This document shows positions 7,928-13,617 of a stretch of 13,617 bases of DNA, in pieces; the first letter of the stretch is position 1, and each line of letters opens with the position of its first letter. The stretch is taken from positions 1 to 13,617 of the forward strand of contig CAJMMX010000061.1 of the NCBI GenBank assembly GCA_905214615.1. The letters run 5' to 3'. The translations under genes were made by a program, and so were the position numbers. The notes under the pieces are model-generated. The model had not been told where the DNA came from. It was given only the letters and a program-made list of their open reading frames with translations, and did not search any database. Source of the DNA: an uncultured bacterium (GTDB taxonomy: Bacteria > Actinomycetota > Coriobacteriia > Coriobacteriales > Coriobacteriaceae).

Positions 7928-9016
7928 ATGGCACATGTCGATGACCAGCGCGTGGCGCGCGTGCTCGATGCGCTCGAGGCTCAGCACCCCGGTGCGCAGC
8001 TGCTCGTGAATGACCCGTGGTCGATCTATTACCTAACCGGCTTTTATGCCGATATGTTCGAGCGTTTTTGCGGCGTGCTGCTCGCGCGCGGTGCCGAGCC
8101 GGTGATCCTAGTCAACGCCCTGCACCAGCTGCCAGAGTATGACAATGCCCGCGTTGCCTACCACACCGATACCGATATCGTGACCGATGCCATCGCTCGC
8201 GAGATCGATCCGACCAAGCCGCTTGGCATCGACACTGTCATGCGTTCTGGCTTCTTAATGCCCCTCATGGAGCGCCACGCCGCCAGCGAGTTTTTCCTGG
8301 GTGACTTTGCCGTCACCGCCGCGCGCACCCACAAGGATGCCACCGAGCAGGAGCTCATGCGCGCGTCCTCCGCCGCCAACGACGCCGTGATGGCCGACGC
8401 CATCAAGCTCGTCCACGAAGGCGTGACGGAGCGCGAAATCGCCGACCAGATGCTCGGCTTGTATCGCAAGCACGGCTGCGAGGGCTTTAGCTTTCCGCCC
8501 ATCGTGAGCTTTGGCGCCAACGCCGGCGACCCGCACCACGAGCCCGACGGCACCGTGCTCAAGCGCGGCAACGTGGTGCTGTTCGACATTGGCGGACGCC
8601 ATCGCAACTACTGCTCGGACATGACGCGCACGTTCTTTTGGGGCGAGCCGGACGAGGAGACGGCACGCATCTACGACATCGTGCGCCGCGCCAACGAGGC
8701 CGCCGAAGCGCTCATCGCACCGGGCGTGCGCATGTGCGACCTGGACCGCGCCGCACGCGATGTGATCGAGGACGCAGGCTATGGGCAGTACTTTACGCAC
8801 CGCTTGGGACACTCGATCGGCCTGCAGGACCACGAGCCGGGCGACGTCTCGCTCGTCAACGAGCAAGTCGTAGAGCCAGGCATGACGTTCTCCATCGAAC
8901 CGGGTATATACCTCCCCGGTCACACCGGCGTCCGCATCGAGGACCTAGCCCTGGTGACCGAGAACGGCGTCGAGATTCTCAACGCCTACCCCCACGATCC
9001 GGTCCGCTTAGACTAG
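7928..9016 (+). CDS. M24-family Xaa-Pro aminopeptidase/dipeptidase
   Basis: 362 residues from ATG 7928, chosen over an in-frame ATG at 7889 because AAAGGA lies 6 nt upstream and the conserved N-terminal domain begins soon after. The creatinase-like N-terminal domain is about residues 1-130. The 'pita-bread' catalytic domain follows, with all five metal ligands: D220 (LFDIGG), D231 (CSDMTRTF), H295 (HRLGHSIGL), E324 (SIEPGIYLPG) and E338 (VRIEDLALV). The supporting histidines H203/H204 (DPHHEPDG) are also present. The length matches bacterial prolidases of about 355-365 residues. It cleaves the bond before proline in peptides or dipeptides in the cytosol, using Mn or Co, and may help a peptide-fermenting lifestyle. 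It is a single-gene unit, flanked on both sides by related intergenic repeats. No confident promoter was identified. Confidence 0.92.
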   Translation: MAHVDDQRVARVLDALEAQHPGAQLLVNDPWSIYYLTGFYADMFERFCGVLLARGAEPVILVNALHQLPEYDNARVAYHTDTDIVTDAIAREIDPTKPLGIDTVMRSGFLMPLMERHAASEFFLGDFAVTAARTHKDATEQELMRASSAANDAVMADAIKLVHEGVTEREIADQMLGLYRKHGCEGFSFPPIVSFGANAGDPHHEPDGTVLKRGNVVLFDIGGRHRNYCSDMTRTFFWGEPDEETARIYDIVRRANEAAEALIAPGVRMCDLDRAARDVIEDAGYGQYFTHRLGHSIGLQDHEPGDVSLVNEQVVEPGMTFSIEPGIYLPGHTGVRIEDLALVTENGVEILNAYPHDPVRLD

Positions 9017-9019
9017 GCA

Positions 9020-9050
9020 ATGCGGCAAAGGGGCTGTCCCTTTGCCGCAT
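9020..9050 (+). terminator. Strong hairpin just after the peptidase gene
   Basis: ATGCGGCAAAGGG (9020-9032) and its perfect complement (9038-9050) form a 13-bp stem with a 5-nt loop, starting 4 nt after the TAG stop. No U-run follows, so it may end or stabilise the mRNA 3' end without being a classical terminator. The loop edges again carry the GGGGC...GTCCC motif. Confidence 0.65.
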
Positions 9051-9073
9051 CACATGAATGCCGCCACAAAAAC

Positions 9074-9211
9074 GGCCTATCTACTACGTTTAGCCCGCGT
9101 GGGTCGACCATACCCGTGTTTTCGCAAAACTGGCAAGCCCTTTACCTGCGGTTTTGATTTCGCAATTCTCGGTATGGTTGAGGGTTACCGGTCAAACGTA
9201 GTAAATAGGCC
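9074..9211. mobile_element. 138-bp MITE-like element with 18-bp inverted ends
   Basis: GGCCTATCTACTACGTTT (9074-9091) is matched by the inverted AAACGTAGTAAATAGGCC (9194-9211), with one mismatch. Inside, further nested pairs continue the symmetry: ACCATACC with GGTATGGT, and CAAAAC with GTTTTG. The whole unit can therefore fold into one long imperfect hairpin. It has no coding capacity. I see no clear target-site duplication, so its mobility is inferred only from shape. Confidence 0.5.
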
Positions 9212-9283
9212 CATTTCGTGGCAAGCGAGTCAACTCGGGGCACAGGGCAGCCAAAAAGCCCCGTCCCAAATTGACTGCTTTTG

Positions 9284-9349
9284 AGTTGCGGTGATATACG
9301 GACTGTTTGAGGCTTCTTGCTTGTAAAACAGTCCGTTTTCACCGCAACT
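9284..9349. repeat. Palindromic intergenic element, copy B
   Basis: The left arm (9284-9308, starting AGTTGCGGTGATATACGGAC) and right arm (9326-9349, AAACAGTCCG... to CAACT) are complementary except near one 1-bp indel. The 17-nt loop contains GGCTTC as in copy A at 7750-7814. It ends 14 bp from the folC stop, so it may also serve as the 3' end of the folC message. Confidence 0.85.
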
Positions 9350-9363
9350 GATGTGGGGATGGG

Positions 9364-10707
9364 TTAACGGAGCAGGCCCGCTACTTCGCCGGCCAGGGTG
9401 ATGGTGCCGGCGGCAACGAAAGCCTCGCCCGCGGCATCGAGGGCCGCGAGGGCCTCGGGCACGCTGGGATACACACCCGCGAGCTTGTCGGCGTCCACTA
9501 GGGCGGCGAGCTCCTGTGCGGGCAAGGCGCGATCGGAATCGGTCTGGGTTACGACCACGCGGGGGAACGCCGGAACCAGAACGTCAACGATACCCGCCAC
9601 GTCCTTATCGGCCAGCGCGGCGCACAGCAGCGTGGGGCGATTCTCTACGCACGAATCGATCTCGTCCAGTGCGCTCACAAAGTTCTCGCAGCTCTGAGGG
9701 TTATGACAGGCGTCGATCAGCTTGAGCGGATTGGTTCCCAGCACATCAAAGCGACCCGGCGTGGGGCAGCCCATAAGCGACGCATCGAGCTTGTCATGAT
9801 CGAGCTCGCGACCCAGATACCCCTCGCACAGCATGATCGCACACGCGGCATTCTGCGGCTGATACGCCGGCTTAACCATGCTCGACGTATAGATGGCACG
9901 CGGCGTAGTACAGCTAAACTCCACGGTATCGCCCACGTGCTCCGGCACCTTGGTCGTGGCATGGTTCACCACCAGCGGCACAATGCCGCACTCGCAACAA
10001 CGCGCATCCATCACGCGCTGAACACTCACCTCATGCGTGCCCTCGCCCAGAACAACCAGGCGTCCGGGCTTGATGACCGCGGCCTTCTCCCCCGCAATGG
10101 CCTCGAGCGTGTCGCCCAGAATGCGCGTGTGATCGAGCCCGATGCCCGTAATGGCAACGGCAACGGGATCTGTCGCACTCGTGGCGTCCCAACGTCCGCC
10201 CATACCAACCTCGAGCACGGCAACATCCACCGCGGCCTCGGCAAACACGACAAGTGCGGCAGCCGTCAGCAGGTCAAACGGCGTGATGGCATAGGCACGC
10301 TCCCCCGCCGCAATACGACACGCATTCACACGACGACCTGCCTCGACGGCGGCAGAAACGCCACGGGCAAAGGCCTCGTCGCTCACAACGCGCCCGTCAA
10401 CCTCCATGCGCTCGGGGTAACGCACAAGCTGCGGCGACGTATACAGCGCCGTCTTAAGCCCCTCACCACGCAAGATGGCAGCCGAAAAACGCGTGGTCGA
10501 AGTCTTGCCATTGGTACCGGCAACCTGGATGCAATCGAAATACTCATCCGGACGCCCCAGCTCATCGAGCATATCGACAACCGTCTCAAGCAGAGGCCCA
10601 GCATCCCCAGAAATCCGCCCCGTATCAGCAGCAAGCCCAACAGCCTCATCAAATGAAAGCAGCTCAAACGAGAAAGGAACGACATACGACCCCGAACGCT
10701 TAGCCAT
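9364..10707 (-). CDS. folC: Folylpolyglutamate synthase / dihydrofolate synthase
   Basis: 447 residues. ATP-dependent addition of glutamate to folates (and possibly to dihydropteroate), Mur-ligase superfamily, cytosolic. P-loop VAGTNGKTSTTR (GTNGKTS at 64-70); SPQLVRYPERM (91-101), the folate-binding loop; EVGMGGRWDATS (166-177); GLDHTRILGDT (190-200) followed by GEKAAVIK with the likely carbamylated Lys208; C-terminal domain TPGRFDVL (316-323) and DACHNPQS (332-339). The length fits the family. I chose ATG 10707 because GGGGGA lies about 9 nt upstream and the N-terminal helix SFDEAV starts soon after. A longer in-frame start at 10764 would add an unrelated hydrophobic stretch. It lies downstream of valS in the same direction, a pairing seen in many Gram-positive genomes, but here a 281-bp structured gap separates them. 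Confidence 0.93.
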   Translation of the reverse strand: MAKRSGSYVVPFSFELLSFDEAVGLAADTGRISGDAGPLLETVVDMLDELGRPDEYFDCIQVAGTNGKTSTTRFSAAILRGEGLKTALYTSPQLVRYPERMEVDGRVVSDEAFARGVSAAVEAGRRVNACRIAAGERAYAITPFDLLTAAALVVFAEAAVDVAVLEVGMGGRWDATSATDPVAVAITGIGLDHTRILGDTLEAIAGEKAAVIKPGRLVVLGEGTHEVSVQRVMDARCCECGIVPLVVNHATTKVPEHVGDTVEFSCTTPRAIYTSSMVKPAYQPQNAACAIMLCEGYLGRELDHDKLDASLMGCPTPGRFDVLGTNPLKLIDACHNPQSCENFVSALDEIDSCVENRPTLLCAALADKDVAGIVDVLVPAFPRVVVTQTDSDRALPAQELAALVDADKLAGVYPSVPEALAALDAAGEAFVAAGTITLAGEVAGLLR

Positions 10708-10804
10708 AACCCATAGTCCCCCATAACAGAAAAAGAGGCCCACCAAAATGAATGAGCCCGTCACGTTGACAATATCAGCCTTTACCCGGTTGCAGCAAGA
10801 TCAA

Positions 10805-10822
10805 GGCCACAACCCAGTGGCC
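10805..10822. repeat. Small perfect hairpin in the valS-folC gap
   Basis: GGCCAC-AACCCA-GTGGCC, a 6-bp stem with 6-nt loop, about 100 bp before the folC start. Read leftward, a T7 run (10845-10839) precedes it, so it is not a normal terminator. Confidence 0.45.
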
Positions 10823-10868
10823 CTAACACGCCAGATGCAAAAAAACCACGTAAACGAACTAGGAGCGG

Positions 10869-10978
10869 CCCGATGCTTTGCTCGCCGCAAGTTCCGCACG
10901 CAAAGGACGGCACTTAATGTGCTGTCCGTCTTGCGCAGGACTGTCCGCAGCGGAGAGCAAAGCATCGGGACGCGTCCC
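10869..10978. repeat. Branched palindromic structure downstream of valS
   Basis: The outer stem CCCGATGCTTTGCTC (10869-10883) is perfectly complementary to 10955-10969 and continues inward with CCGC/GCGG. Within it lies a second hairpin, GGACGGCAC (10905-10913) with GTGCTGTCC (10919-10927) around TTAAT, extended by CGCAA/TTGCG (10899-10903 and 10931-10935). The right edge overlaps the perfect palindrome GGGACGCGTCCC (10967-10978), which ends 10 bp from the valS stop. It could be a valS transcript end, a non-coding RNA or an inserted palindromic element. On the - strand a T7 run lies 24 nt past the structure. Confidence 0.75.
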
Positions 10979-10988
10979 CCAGTAACAC

Positions 10989-13617
<2,629 letters not shown>

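Larger units (their letters stand above)
9017..9363. other. Convergent intergenic region made of palindromes
   Basis: 347 bp between the convergent peptidase and folC genes. Almost all of it is palindromic: the terminator-like hairpin (9020-9050), a 138-bp element with 18-bp inverted ends (9074-9211), a small stem CGGGGC/GCCCCG (9236-9241 and 9258-9263) nested in GTCAA/TTGAC, and palindromic element copy B (9284-9349). I see no gene. Confidence 0.8.

Noticed and set aside
10708..10764. Longer folC start at 10764
   Set aside because: It would add a hydrophobic 19-residue stretch foreign to FolC; the ATG at 10707 has GGGGGA about 9 nt upstream.

Overview
The window looks like gut-bacterial, probably metagenome-derived DNA with two compositional parts. 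Positions 1 to about 2760 read like a Clostridia/Oscillospiraceae (Faecalibacterium-like) genome: leucine is almost always CTG, promoters are canonical sigma-A, and there is a membrane-anchored XRE regulator. Positions about 2800 to 13617 read like a Coriobacteriia (Collinsella-like) genome: CTC/CTT leucine and GCG alanine are common, and the gaps are full of palindromic repeats. The switch falls inside one gene, thrS, within about 45 bp. It may be an assembly chimera or a real recombination junction. The taxon names are my inference from style, not from a database search.

Layout. 2-43: C-terminal tail of a probable serine recombinase. 77-964: XRE regulator with a six-helix membrane domain, whose DNA-binding half has been cut off next to the recombinase tail. 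1051-1431: small winged-helix-like protein with its own promoter, followed by a strong terminator shared with thrS. 1506-3299 (-): threonyl-tRNA synthetase of the short type without a TGS domain, with promoter and leader palindrome upstream. 3528-3959 (-): small membrane protein with a double zinc ribbon. 3960-4445: divergent intergenic region holding a strikingly regular array, six 15-bp repeats in alternating orientation at an exact 40-bp period, separated by five unlike 25-bp spacers.

4446-7665 (+): a tight three-gene redox operon (GlpA-like FAD dehydrogenase with a BFD-type [2Fe-2S] domain, FAD/NAD(P) oxidoreductase, DUF1667 cysteine protein). Its products probably form one complex that oxidises glycerol 3-phosphate or a related substrate. 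7928-9016 (+): M24 Xaa-Pro peptidase, flanked on both sides by related palindromic intergenic repeats. 9364-10707 (-): folC, downstream of valS (10989-13617, -, N-terminus outside the window). The valS-folC gap contains a 101-bp branched palindromic structure.

Most coding content is ordinary housekeeping. The parts worth a second look are the 40-bp-period alternating repeat array, the mosaic thrS, the recombinase-truncated regulator, and the dense palindromic repeats around the peptidase and folC.
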